Shown: one piece after another, positions 21,071 to 31,639 of the stretch
Layout: every line of letters begins with the position of its first letter
Position numbering within the stretch: the first letter of the stretch is position 1
NCBI GenBank assembly: GCA_008508345.1
Contig: QNGE01003814.1
Location: forward strand, 1-64,000
DNA length: 64,000 nt
Direction of reading: 5' to 3'
Origin: Paragonimus westermani
Taxonomy: Eukaryota > Platyhelminthes > Trematoda > Plagiorchiida > Troglotrematidae
Notes under the pieces: model-generated
The model's input: only the letters and a program-made list of their open reading frames with translations
Database searches by the model: none
What the model was told of the DNA's origin: nothing
Translations under genes and position numbers: made by a program

Positions 21071-22452
21071 GACTACGCTGGGAATTTTTACGAGGGACAG
21101 ATAAATATTGAAAAATCTAAAGCGCGGTATCCATATGTGCTGGATATTGGAGGACACGACAACTCGAGTTGAATAGTGCTCATCGGTTTTTATTACTATC
21201 ATCCTACACAAACCTGAGCGCTAAGACCAGAACACAAATTAGTCGGTTATTAATATAAACCTGATGGCAGATAAAAAAACTGCATTACAAGCTAGGTTTC
21301 TTGCCCAAATTACCTGATGTGAAACTTCTGCATTTCCTCATTTGTTTTGCTATTTCTTTTTATGGAATGAGTTGTGTATGAAGATAGCTTAAAACGTTTA
21401 ACTTCATATTAGCCGTCGATACCCGGCATTTCATAAAATCCAGCCGAGTAGAACCAACGGAGGCCAAACTTTTTGCCGCTCCTCATGGTTACAAGTTATC
21501 CATTTTGTTGCTCCTTCCAATCATAACCAGAGCGTGATATAAGTAGGCTCCAGGCTTGCATGTGCAAGTCGTGTCCGGATCACCTTAGCCAATGAATGGG
21601 AACCGCTAATCCATCCTAAGAATTCCTGCAGTTTTGAGGATTTCCTGGCTGCAATTCCTAGCTCGTTTACAAAGTAAGCGTCATCGTAATCCACTCATCT
21701 TATTAGCATAATGCAGCTGCATCTATTCGGCTCACTTAGAATTTATTTTCAGATTTGACCTATTTTTCACGATTACTTCATTCAGGAAGGCGAAGCTCCT
21801 CAGTACTCTTGAAGTGGTAATCTGTTAATAAGTGATCCGGTGTATGTGGTCGATTAGGTCAAGTTTCAATGCTCAGCTGGAGCAATTTTTAAAGCGTTAT
21901 TAGTACAGTGTGCGATTCGGTATTACTGTGCTCTCCTGTTAAACAGCGCTGACTACTGCGTTAGCAGTTTTTGTTGAACTGTTACCAATTCATTATTACC
22001 TGATTCGCAGTAGTTATATCAGAAAGATGTGATGGATTAATCCAACAATGGACCATCAAATAGGAATGGCTATGTGAATGTGAGGATCGCGCGACGCTCG
22101 CGTAAGTTCGTTTTTGTTACGGACCTCATGCGGGATCTTCTTCTATGCTTGTTTCGCAATAGCCATGAGTCGCACACCTCTAAAAGTCTGTTCTTTCCTT
22201 TCTTGGGCTACCCGTTGTTTAATGATTCTTTTTTTTATCCCATTCAAGTGACTGTACACTTTATATCTGAGGATATTCTTGTGAGATTACTTTTCACCAA
22301 ATTATCAGTCAACCATCTGGACGAATTGACGGTGCTCCACTCCGTGCGGCATCTTCGAGATTCAAACCTCCAGGCCTGAGCCTCTGTAACCCTTCTTCAA
22401 CTGCTATTTTCTTTGATACATCTTTGCCGTATGCCACTTAAACTTTTTACAG
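21071..22452. other. Region with no recognised gene
   Basis: A 101-codon plus frame at 22074-22379 has no recognisable domain. It might hold upstream exons of the candidate terminal exon at 22453, but I could not find a consistent splice pair. Confidence 0.3.
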
Positions 22453-22657
22453 CAGCTTCCCTGGTTTATTATATGGGATTAGACTCATAAATTACAAGAG
22501 TTGGTGGTGTGAAACCCAACCGCATTTCGTGTATATAGTAGAAACTCCAAATGACGACGAGCAAAGTGATTTGCAACACATTCGGACAATTCTGCATGAC
22601 ATTGCTGGTCTTGGAGATAAATCGTCAACATATGTGCAAGATTTCAGAGTGAACTAA
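22453..22657 (+). CDS. Candidate 3'-terminal exon of an unidentified gene
   Basis: After a good acceptor (aactttttacag, ending 22452) a frame stays open for 67 codons to TAA at 22655-22657. Residues include FPGLLYGIRLINYKSWWCET, then VYIVETPNDDEQSDLQHIRT and LHDIAGLGDKSSTYVQDFR. The mix of charged and aromatic residues looks like a real globular protein, not a shadow frame. I do not recognise the family, and no upstream exon was identified. The call rests on splice signal plus composition only. Confidence 0.35.
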
Positions 22658-23144
22658 GACTGTTCCTTGTTGGCTGTCTGTCTCCAATACCAGTCACTGA
22701 AACTCACTCGTTTGCATGATGGTGACCGAACACGCGAGCAATGCATTACAAGGTCTAAGCACTTTGATTTTAAATGTTTGAATATAGGTATAACTATTTT
22801 TAGTGGTTATATCCCTTCCCCTCTTCTTCCGTTTTCTCTTTTTGGCTGGGGTTTGCTTTTTCTTCACGGTTGTATGGTAGTCAAACGTCAGAACGAACCA
22901 CTGGTGCATTGCTTTGGTGATTGTGAATTCCAATTTCGGATTTAACTTTTATTCTACTCTTTTGTTCATAGTAGTATACTTTTATCTCCTGGTTTAACAT
23001 GACTCGGTTTGCATTATCCGTTCGTGGTCGCAACCGTTTGATACGCTAACACTTATTTGGTTTCCATAAACTGTAAATCGGCTGTAAAAAATTGTACTAT
23101 ACCCGACTTTATCATTTATATTCCACTTCCTACTGCAGTGTACC

Positions 23145-23348
23145 ATATTTTCAAGTTGACCATCACTCACATTTGATCGCAGCCTTCGCATTCAGATAGA
23201 CTTTCCAGCCAGCCTCTTTCGAAAAGAAGCACTAAACTCGAGTTTCGCTCTCATTAGAGCTCGTCAGTAGTGCATATCCTAGCCACGGCCGGGATTTGAA
23301 CTCCGGCCATTCCAATCATGAGGCAACTGTGTTAACCACTGCGCCATA
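23145..23348 (-). repeat. tRNA-derived SINE, near full-length copy
   Basis: On the minus strand it runs from a tRNA-like head (box A tggcgcagtgg near 23346-23336; box B gagttcaaatcc at 23304-23292) through the aggatatgcactactgacg block to the 3' tail gatggtcaacttgaaaata at about 23145. It closely matches the copies at 52 kb. The box A and box B spacing is that of an internal RNA polymerase III promoter. Confidence 0.8.
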
Positions 23349-23499
23349 TTTGTTTATATGGGTAACAGTAATGCACTAACTATAGTATTGCTTGAATTAA
23401 GTGGATGATTTATCGCGTTTTGCGTTTGTAAACCTGGTCGTAAGTGACTGTTCATTTGAATTGTTCATTATTGCACTTTTAGAACCACGTTCAACATCT

Positions 23500-23503
<4 letters not shown>

Positions 23504-23537
<34 letters not shown>
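23504..23537. repeat. (TA)n microsatellite
   Basis: An uninterrupted TA run of about 17 units. It ends with taaag and lies just beyond the 3' side of the PLE fragment at 23.6-24.2 kb. Confidence 0.95.
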
Positions 23538-23541
<4 letters not shown>

Positions 23542-23639
23542 AATCGAGAAAGGGAGCACACGCTGAGTGATGAACGATTTATTGTCACACTACGATCCGT
23601 TATCAAAGAAATAAATGTGTCGGAATGAGATTGTTCTGC

Positions 23640-24185
23640 TGCTCACCGTGTCCGCCTGTCCATCCGTCTTCGCTCATTTTTCGTTTCACCGTCAACGATG
23701 CTGACGTAGTGGCTGTCTATGTCGACGTGTCGATTGAACGAATTCCGCGAATAGAGAGCTCTCAGTACAAGCCGTTCCCCTTCCATTTTCGCCCGCGCGA
23801 CCACTTTTGCATGGTCTCTGTTGACCTCGTGACCTGTGTCCGCGCAGTGGTGCCACAGCTGTGATCTGGGGTCGGCTCGTCGCATTGTTAATTATATATA
23901 AGGGTTGATTTCGAAAGCCACTACCGTACCAAGCTGGCATAGGTCTAGGAATGTATGAGCTGGAGGCTCACCCTCGGCTGATTTATTGAGGATAGCTGGT
24001 TTGTTACTCCCTTAATGTTGCTCTGGAGAAAGCCCTGGGCATCGAAGCAGTGGCGGAGTGGTATCTTGATGGAGTGCAGCTTGGCGATTTCTGCGATCGA
24101 TTCTTACCGAGGGCATGTTTGAGGGTTATTGATATGTCCTCGAATGACCATCAGGCGGTGAGTGACCCTGGTCCCATTTTTAATC
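23640..24185 (-). mobile_element. Penelope-like element family C fragment (GIY-YIG C-terminal part)
   Basis: The minus frame 23885-23643 encodes QLWHHCADTGHEVNRDHAKV and then RALYSRNSFNRHVDIDSHYV. This is the region after the GIY-YIG core of PLEs: the LA-H---TGH block, then AKV-AR, then E---I with NRH/D. Minus-strand sequence upstream to about 24180 (for example PSNMPSVRIDRRNRQAALHQ) would be the linker between RT and endonuclease, but has stops. The residues differ from families A, B and the 26.7-kb element, so I treat it as a separate lineage. It abuts the 5' side of the BEL/Pao relic. Confidence 0.62.
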
Positions 24186-24199
24186 CTATCAAATCTCTC

Positions 24200-26690
24200 C
24201 AAGGGGGGAATTAGTGAAATTTAATGGGGGTCCAATGAAACTGGTTGTTTATTCACTGTTTTCACCTTAGTGTGTCGAACGCCGTACGAGATTCCGAAGC
24301 TCGTTTATCTTATTCGATTCGTTACTGCGATGGTGAGGCAACGGAAGCTATCGAAAGTTGCACTATGCTGGAGCATGAAGAAGATTCCCGAGACGCCACG
24401 GAAACGCGCGATTTGGTCACCAGAACCTAATAGTTGGAACCAACATCAGTCAACTAGTTAGTGGACCAATCGTGAGAACAAATGGAGGTGCATTAAACAT
24501 ACTAGTAGTCTAGACGAAATCTTGCCTGAATACACTACACCAGATGCGATACGAGGCAGACCTAAGTGCTTCAGTAACTGTGGCGGCAACAGTTAGGTGA
24601 CTGCTTCATGCAGCTTGAATGGTTCAAAAAGACTTCCTGTATACTTCGAACATCACGAGAACTCACTTTCGAGAATTTGTCCGAGGTCATGTGCGATTGT
24701 GCAGAGTTAACAGTCAAACAAGCCATATTTACAGGAGAATCAAGCCAACGACGCGGTGGGTTTTATGAGAGTGAACGACCCGAGGCTCCTGGAAAACTGC
24801 GTCACTGGTTACTCACGTAACGGGGTAACCAGTCCGGGGGTACGTTTTTTCTCGCCTAGAATGTGACAGCAATCATTACATGGGTCAGCGTTGCCGTTTC
24901 CGAGCAATGTGCACAGTAGAACGCTTGCCGACTCCTAAATAAAAGGCTGTGTAAGTGGTGCCTCCAGACTAACCACTCTGTGGTTAGCTGTAGGTCCTGG
25001 AACAGATGCGGATTGGCTGGTTGCCTGCTCAAACACCACCCACTTGTGCGTCACGAAAAGGCAACAACCACATTTGAACGAACGACAGTGAACGTTACAA
25101 CTGCCTCCAGCAACCGATCCTGAGTAGATGATAGAAACCAGCGCGTTGCAAGACTCTGGGTCTGACCCGACTCTTATCGATGAGCAGTTGTTACGAGAAC
25201 TAAAGTTACAGACTGAGTCGGTTATACTTAATGTTTCAAGGATATAAAAGGGTCCCAGTTTCTCTCACCCTCAACAGAGATGGATTTGTATCCGTTAAAT
25301 GGCAATAGACTTGTGTACATGAATGCGATGCCTCATATCCAAGGGAGGAGTGCCATCTTCAGAACACCTGACAGGTTAGAAGCACCCGCAAGATGTCAAC
25401 CTTCCCAATGGTCGTGGTAATAAAATCGGGCACTTATAGGAATGAAAATACCAGAGGCCCAGTGGACATTGGACGCGGAAATCCCACGGAGCTGTTCGCG
25501 ACATTTATTCCGCTTGGATGGACACTCGTAGACCATGTATTAATGCTATGTTTGGTAAACCGAACGGAAGTTCTGCTTTCCTTGAAATTTTTGGAACCAA
25601 ACAGTCGTCTCGCAATGTACGTCGATGATAAAGAGGCGCTAAAACAGACGGAATCGTCTGTCGCGAAACGTTGCCTTCATTATGACATTAGCTTGCCGTG
25701 AAAGTACGGTTGCCTGGCACTATCCAACAGCTGTCCAGTAGCTTGCCAGAGGCTGGTGTCACTTCAGGTAGAGTGCATGAAAAACCTCTCAGTGTATCAG
25801 CCAGAGATTACAGCCGTATAAGATTATTTATTGAAATGGTTTGTCGAACCTGTTAAACTCGAAAGGCTGGATAATGGAAATAGTTCCTGACATCTCCCAC
25901 ACGTCGTAACGCACGCGATCAAGCCAGAAAATGTCAGTCATTCGGTTGTGTAAGTACTTCATTTAGTCAATAACTGTTGAAAGGATCCGACCTTGTTAAC
26001 AACTTGGTGTTCTGATGAGGTTCAGGTTGTGACTTATTACAGTGACGTCTGACATTAAAGCCATGTTCCACCAATTCATGGTTTCTACAAAGGACAGAAA
26101 TTGTCTACGATTCTTGTGGTGACCTAATTGACAGTCTCATCTAGAACTGGCCGTAATTCGCATAATAGTTCACCCATTTGGGGTTAAATCTTCCCGCAGT
26201 TATGCCAGTTTCGCATTCAGCCGAACGACAGAACACTGCACAAATGAACTTCCCCACTCAACATTATCGGTCCTAAAGGAGAGTTTCTGCGTGGATGAAT
26301 GCCTGTTCAACTGGAGCTCTGAAGCTCAGAGTCTAGCCTCCCAGTTTATAGTGATCACGTCTATAGATGGATTTAATTTGAACAAACTGATGAACAACGA
26401 CAGCTGAACATTGTCCGTTCAATCGACCTACCCCGTTTCTAGTGATCAATTGCTCCGTAACCTGCAATCCTGTTGTACGCATCCAACTCTCGGCGTAATG
26501 TGGAACGCCGATGACAATTACTTTACTTGAACATAGCAGTAAGAAGACGGACACTGGTAGATGCTAGCATTTCGTATTGCCTCTTCAGTACCAAATAACA
26601 ATAACCAGGACCATATATATGACACTAATTGGATGGGGGGGGGGAAAAATAAAATAGCAAATGGGGTGGAGAAACAAGAGGACAGAATGA
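24200..26690 (+). mobile_element. BEL/Pao retrotransposon relic, 5' half (gag, zinc knuckle, RT)
   Basis: Gag: ARLSYSIRYCDGEATEAIES at 24300-24360 and ISQLVSGPIVRTNGG near 24445-24495 fit the BEL gag capsid-like region. Zinc knuckle: 24950-24991 encodes C-K-W-C-x4-H-x4-C exactly (CX2CX4HX4C), followed by CGLAGCLLKHHPLVRH. Pol: PLGWTLVDHV at 25510 and EALKQTESSVAKRCLHYDIS near 25640 match the block between protease and RT. The RT follows with DIKAMFHQFMVSTKDRNCLR near 26055-26115 and CVDECLFNWSSEAQSLASQF near 26285-26345. The catalytic YVDD is CVDE here, and there are many stops and frameshifts, so it is dead. The element resumes at 28916 beyond an inserted PLE. Confidence 0.85.
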
Positions 26691-28915
26691 TTAAGTCCAT
26701 GGGAGTCTGAGGCTTACATATAATTGTTTTTGTACACACAACACTGGCTTGAGACGACTAATCGCGACCGCCTCGGCAAAACGCAGGAAACGCGGATTAG
26801 CGTGGCGCATTATAATTCTGAATGTTAATTCTGGATTAATCCGGTGGCCAGTGGCCAACATGTGCCTGGCGATAGAGGAGGCCGGAAGCTTGCGTGATCC
26901 AGGGACGAAGGGAGTAGACTGCGCAGTCACATCCTGAACCCATTTCGGCAGATGTTCCTTCATCCTAGAGTTCAAGCACCTATCGGTTCTGCCGATGTAA
27001 CTTTCGCCGCAGTTACACACAAATTGATAAATACAGTGTGAGTTGGCGCCAATAGGTTGCTCTCCCTTTACCGAAGGTAACGGTAGCTTCCGAGTTCGGT
27101 CAACGACTACGATTTCAGCCGCATTGTACGCTCGCTTAATGGATGCGACGAGACGTTTTGTGGTTAGGAGTGAAGAAGTGTCACCTTTGAATGGTAGTTC
27201 AATGTAGACTTTCTTCTTCCCAACCGTGGGAACCTTATCTCCTACAATACGCTGCTGGCTGTGTCTATTAATAAATCTTAGCGGATACCCATTATTCTGC
27301 AAAGTAGTTGTAAGCAGTCGAAGTTCATCATCTAAACATTCTGATGAACAAATGCGCCTAGCACGCATAAACAATGTTCTGACCAATGCTCGCTTGTTCT
27401 TCATTGGCGTGAAGCTTGTGAAGTGAGTGTACTGACCTGTCCAGGTGGGCTTACGATACACACATCTTCTTACTGAACCATCATCCTGGCGACCGATGAG
27501 AATGTCTAAAAACGGCAGGCGTCCGTTCTTTTCCAGCTCAAAAGTGACTGTCAGGTTAGCATGACAAGTGTTAAACCGATTTACCATCTCATCGATTGCT
27601 TGCGAAGATGGCGCAAACATGAGGATGTCATCCACATAACGTTTGTAGAACGGCAGTGACGCAATGTGTTCAGCAATTCGCCTTTCTACCATCAGCATGA
27701 AAAAATCCGCTAGCATTGGTCCTAACGGACTCCCCATGGCAACTCCGTCTATTTGTCGATAAGGGTTATTCTGGAAACTGAAACTGATGTTCTCCGTACA
27801 CAACAATAGAGACAGTTTAAGCATATCAGTGGGAATTTGTATATCAAAGCCCTCAGTCTCGATCAGATCGCATATAAATTCAATTGTCTCGTGCAATGGA
27901 ACATTTGTAAACAGAGATTGAACGTCGACTGAACACATGACTTTGTCTGCTAGGTTGACTTTGTCCAGACATTCAAGTAAACTGAATGAGTCTTTAACGG
28001 TATATGTATCGATTTTCCGTTTTAATGGGGTCAGGGCCTGTACCAACCAACGAGCCAGTTTGTGTTGTGGGGCGTTGCTCATAGATAGAATCGGTCTGAG
28101 TGGCACTCCTGGCTTGTGTGTTTTGGGTAAGCCATACAGTTGCGGTGTTGATGAACCACTGGGTTTTAGAGACTTGAAAGTACTTTCATCAATTATTCGA
28201 TGTAGTAGCAGCAAATCAAGGTGTCGAATTATCCGGCACTCTATATCAGTCACCTTCTCCACCTTGTTCATACGCTGGAATTTACTTTCGTCGTTCAGTA
28301 TGGACAACATTTTACGAGTATACTCCTCTTTATCCATAACTACGGCACCGGAAGATTTATCTGGCTTTAGCACGACAACGTTCTTAGTTCTCAGGTCTTT
28401 TAGAGATTCAAGATGACGAGCTGTGAGAGCACATTTATCTCTTGATGGTGTCATAATGAACTCATTAGCAATGTCAGTCAGCTTTGTTTTAAACCAATTG
28501 TGATTGTCCAGGCTAGTAGTATGCAAATCTGATAACTGGTCGAAAAGATTCTCAAACTGGGCCTCTACTGATATGCGGTCGAGCTTATTTGAATGAACTT
28601 TGTAATCAAGTCCTAGCGACAACGCTTCCAACTGTAGCACATCTAGCGGTACTGAAGATAGGTTCAGAACGTACTTACTGGGATCTCGAGGGCATGGTTC
28701 ATCTTTTGATTTCTCCAACGACTTGTGAAAACGTTCCAGACTGAGTTTCTTCGTTCGATCAACAACCATTTTGCAAAAATTAACAAACGTTATGCGACAC
28801 AGAAGCGGTAGGTTCTCCACAAGGTGCACAAGACGAGCATGTGTTTGACGTAATTCCATTATACGTGATTGCGATCTGATCGAGACTGGGGGCTTTGATA
28901 TCCTTTCGTTAGAAC
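26691..28915 (-). mobile_element. Penelope-like retroelement with long open RT/GIY-YIG frame, inserted in BEL/Pao
   Basis: The minus frame is open from 28915 to the stop at 26691 (about 740 codons belong to the PLE). Motifs in order: LSSVPLDVLQLEALSLGLDY (28670-28610), LYGLPKTHKPGVPLRPILS (28145-28085), VAMGSPLGPMLADFFMLMV (about 27745-27685), RYVDDILMFAP (27642-27612, intact catalytic DD) and the GIY-YIG core IYQFVCNCGESYIGRTDR (27030-26977). The end is LKPVLCVQKQLYVSLRLPWT. The frame can be drawn to an ATG at 29348 (885 codons), but the first ~145 codons are antisense to BEL/Pao RNase H and are not PLE. It is probably 5'-truncated, yet its enzyme core looks intact, so it is a recent insertion. 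No hammerhead was seen near its 3' end, which is G-rich (26634-26644). Confidence 0.9.
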
Positions 28916-31065
28916 AGGTGCGAATTCCCCGTCCCTTCACACCAGAGGCATTTGGTGCTGTGGAAATGAGACTGTGTTGTTTCTCGCATGCATCCGAGTT
29001 GCGTTGTGGTGCAGTAGCCGAGAGGATCGTATGTTCCATCTTGATGGAAAAGTCTCCTGCCCCTCCGACCAAATCGGTTACGATTCCACGTTTAGAGTTA
29101 ACAGCAACAGCTCTAGCCTGTCTAGCCACTGAGGCTATGGAAGTAATTAAAGTGAAGTCCAGTCCGACACTCTGAGTGGATTCGATGGGGGTCTTGCAGC
29201 TGATCCGTTCTACAGTCAAACGGTTTACCACAATCAGTGAATAATCTGCCAGAAATACACTGGTTCTCATCTCCGGCTCAGTGGAGATATGTTGAGGCAT
29301 CGGAGAACTCTGTAGAATTAGCCTCGAAATGAATATGCGCGAGTTCATTGAATGGTTTCATGGAGCTGACTTTCTTAGGCAGAAAGAGTCGGGGTGGCTA
29401 ATTTTACCAAAGACATTAGATGAGTTTCCGAGGGAATGGCTAGAGAAAGATGTAGTTTCGTTTTACCATTGCGAAACGGTGCGTACAGTGTTTGATATGT
29501 TTATCAGCTGTGCCCGTTAGGAGGTGCTGAGTAGGAGAATGGCAACTTTGCTGCGGTTTAAAAGTTTTGATGCCAAAATCCGGCAGGTTAACGGAAGCCT
29601 TGGCAATGGGACCCTTCAAGCCGAGTGATATTTGAGAGACCGAATTGGAGATCGTGCGAATGGCACAACTTCACTACGGAGGCGAAACTAAAACGATTGG
29701 AAACCGTACGCTAAACATGTTCAGCAGATGCCTTAAACGTCTCGCAAGCATCCGGAAAAAGTGCTTTGTTTTTAGAAAGTGTCATTCTACGAGCCGGAGG
29801 AAGGTTTAAGTGGTCTCTAGTGTCATATGATGTGAAACATCCTATTCCTTTAACAGCTGAACATTTTAGGGACTTCGAATAGCCCTAGGAATCATACCTG
29901 AGTTGAAACCTCCCATGCAAGTAATAAGGGAGGACCTGGTACTGGCAGCAGTGAACAGTTGTTATTCATGAATTAAGACGTCGGATTTATGGATGTACAA
30001 CAGTATTAAAGAAATCACAGCCTAGTCGGGGTTTGGATAATCGGTGAATCGAGACTTCCACCACAAACCCGTTTACCTATTTTGGACTATCATGAAAAAG
30101 AACAGCACATTAGAGCATCTCGTACTATCACAAATTGAGCAACGATAGTGGTTTTGCAGAGAATGTTGGCAGTCCACAGTGTAGGATTTGGGATGCCAAA
30201 CCGTGTGATCGCCGGATGACACCTATAAGTGGTGATCGTTTTCTTGGCCTTCCAGCCGGTATTTACTTCCGTGGGCGTAGATTACTTCTATTCATCAAAC
30301 AAAAGGGTCCAACAAAAAAAAACGGTTTGGATCCATTTTCACTTGTCTCCCTGTAAGGATAGTGTCTACAGAAGTAACACCAACCATTCACACAAACTCC
30401 TTTTTGCATACATTCCACCGGCTTGTTGCCAGCCACGGTGTTCCATTCGAAATCTGCAACGACAACTTGTTGAATCCCGGGGGGAGCCGAAACAGAGTTG
30501 AAGGACATTATTAATTCATGGATTCAAGACATGGTAAGTTGCTATATCACAGAAGAGTGGATATTCATTCCACCTTACGCTAGTCATTGTGGTGGTACAT
30601 GGGAGTGCCTGATAGGTTCGATAAGGCAGATATTCTGACTGGTTACGGCTGATCTAGCAATGAATGACAAAGTTCTGCAAATCCTGATGGCAAAAGTAGA
30701 GAGACTAAGTGACAGTCCACTGTTGATTCCTAATCCCGGTCAACTTCGGAACACTGTCCCAACCACTTACTGACTTTAACGGATGAACGGCTTACGGAGC
30801 CGAAGAAGCCTCAATTATCTTACTGTTCGAGCAAACGCGAGTAACAAATGCACCATTTATGTGACAAATTCTGGAGACGCTGGCTGCGGTTTTATCTGCC
30901 AACAGTACGGTGCAGGCAGAGTTGGTGCAAAGAAAAACGAAACCTGAAAGTAAGGGATCTAGTTTTATCCGCCGATGTTTGCACTTCAAGAGGTAAATGG
31001 AAAGAGGGTATAGTAGAAGAAACAAAAGGAGAGTATGATGACAACCTCGTAACTCCCAACCTAGA
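28916..31065 (+). mobile_element. BEL/Pao retrotransposon relic, 3' half (RNase H, integrase)
   Basis: The relic resumes with PRPFTPEAFGAVEMRLCCFS and then KSVTIPRLELTATALACLAT (28925-29130), the BEL/Pao RNase H entry. FSSPAQWRYVEASENSVELA (29253-29312) and FHGADFLRQKESGWLILPKT (29357-29420) equal the W-GP-FL-----WP segment. Integrase: VGVDYFY near 30265, RLVASHGVPFEICNDN near 30425, EWIFIPPYASHCGGTWECLI (30557-30615) and the C-terminal FWRRWLRFYLPTVR then GKWKEGIVEET (30870-31025). Domain order and strand match the 5' half, so one element was split. Frames are broken repeatedly. No LTRs were identified. Confidence 0.85.
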
Positions 31066-31639
31066 AAACCGGGAGACTGTGGTTCGTCGGGTCTCTATCT
31101 ATTGGCCTGCCTGGTATGTGTGACTCTGTCAGTGTGGTAGCCACATCGTTCAGTGTAGCCCAATAGGTCATCGAGCTGCGCAAGCCGTCACACTGCGTCA
31201 AGGCCCAGTTTCGTTGTGAAGGAAAAAGTACCAGTTCTGGTACACTCTCACCGGCTGCTTTGCTGTACAGGCATTTGAGCCAAGGACTTTGATTGATAAC
31301 CCTAATCGTCCTCCTGTCTATGTCTGGGCACCCTGGCAGTATCTCAGCCCACATACAATCATGAATAACCACAACACTGTTAATTCCACACTGCATCGGC
31401 CGTCTTGCAGTATAAACCGGGTCGCCCTATCTGCTGCACACATCAGTGGATAGGTGAAAACATGCTACTGCTGACCCTCCTCCACTGTCCTATCAAACTT
31501 AGCTCTCAGGCCCCTCCCGACCCCCATTTCTGATAATCATCTTATCGGTCCCACAACAGATATGCCTAATCGTAGTGACACTGAGGCGGTAAGTTCCATC
31601 TCTTACCACTGAGCTTCAGGCCTCCCTCGTCCTTTGTTT

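Noticed and set aside
26634..26644. G-run as a G-quadruplex or regulatory site
   Set aside because: A single run of about 11 G has no partner runs nearby; more likely part of the PLE 3' junction.
28916..29348. N-terminal 145 codons of the 885-codon PLE frame
   Set aside because: The plus strand here encodes BEL/Pao RNase H (KSVTIPRLELTA and others), so the minus frame is an antisense artefact.
24200..31065. CRISPR array, operon or other prokaryotic system
   Set aside because: Spliced genes and eukaryotic retroelements fill the window; no regularly spaced short repeats or Shine-Dalgarno-led gene strings occur.
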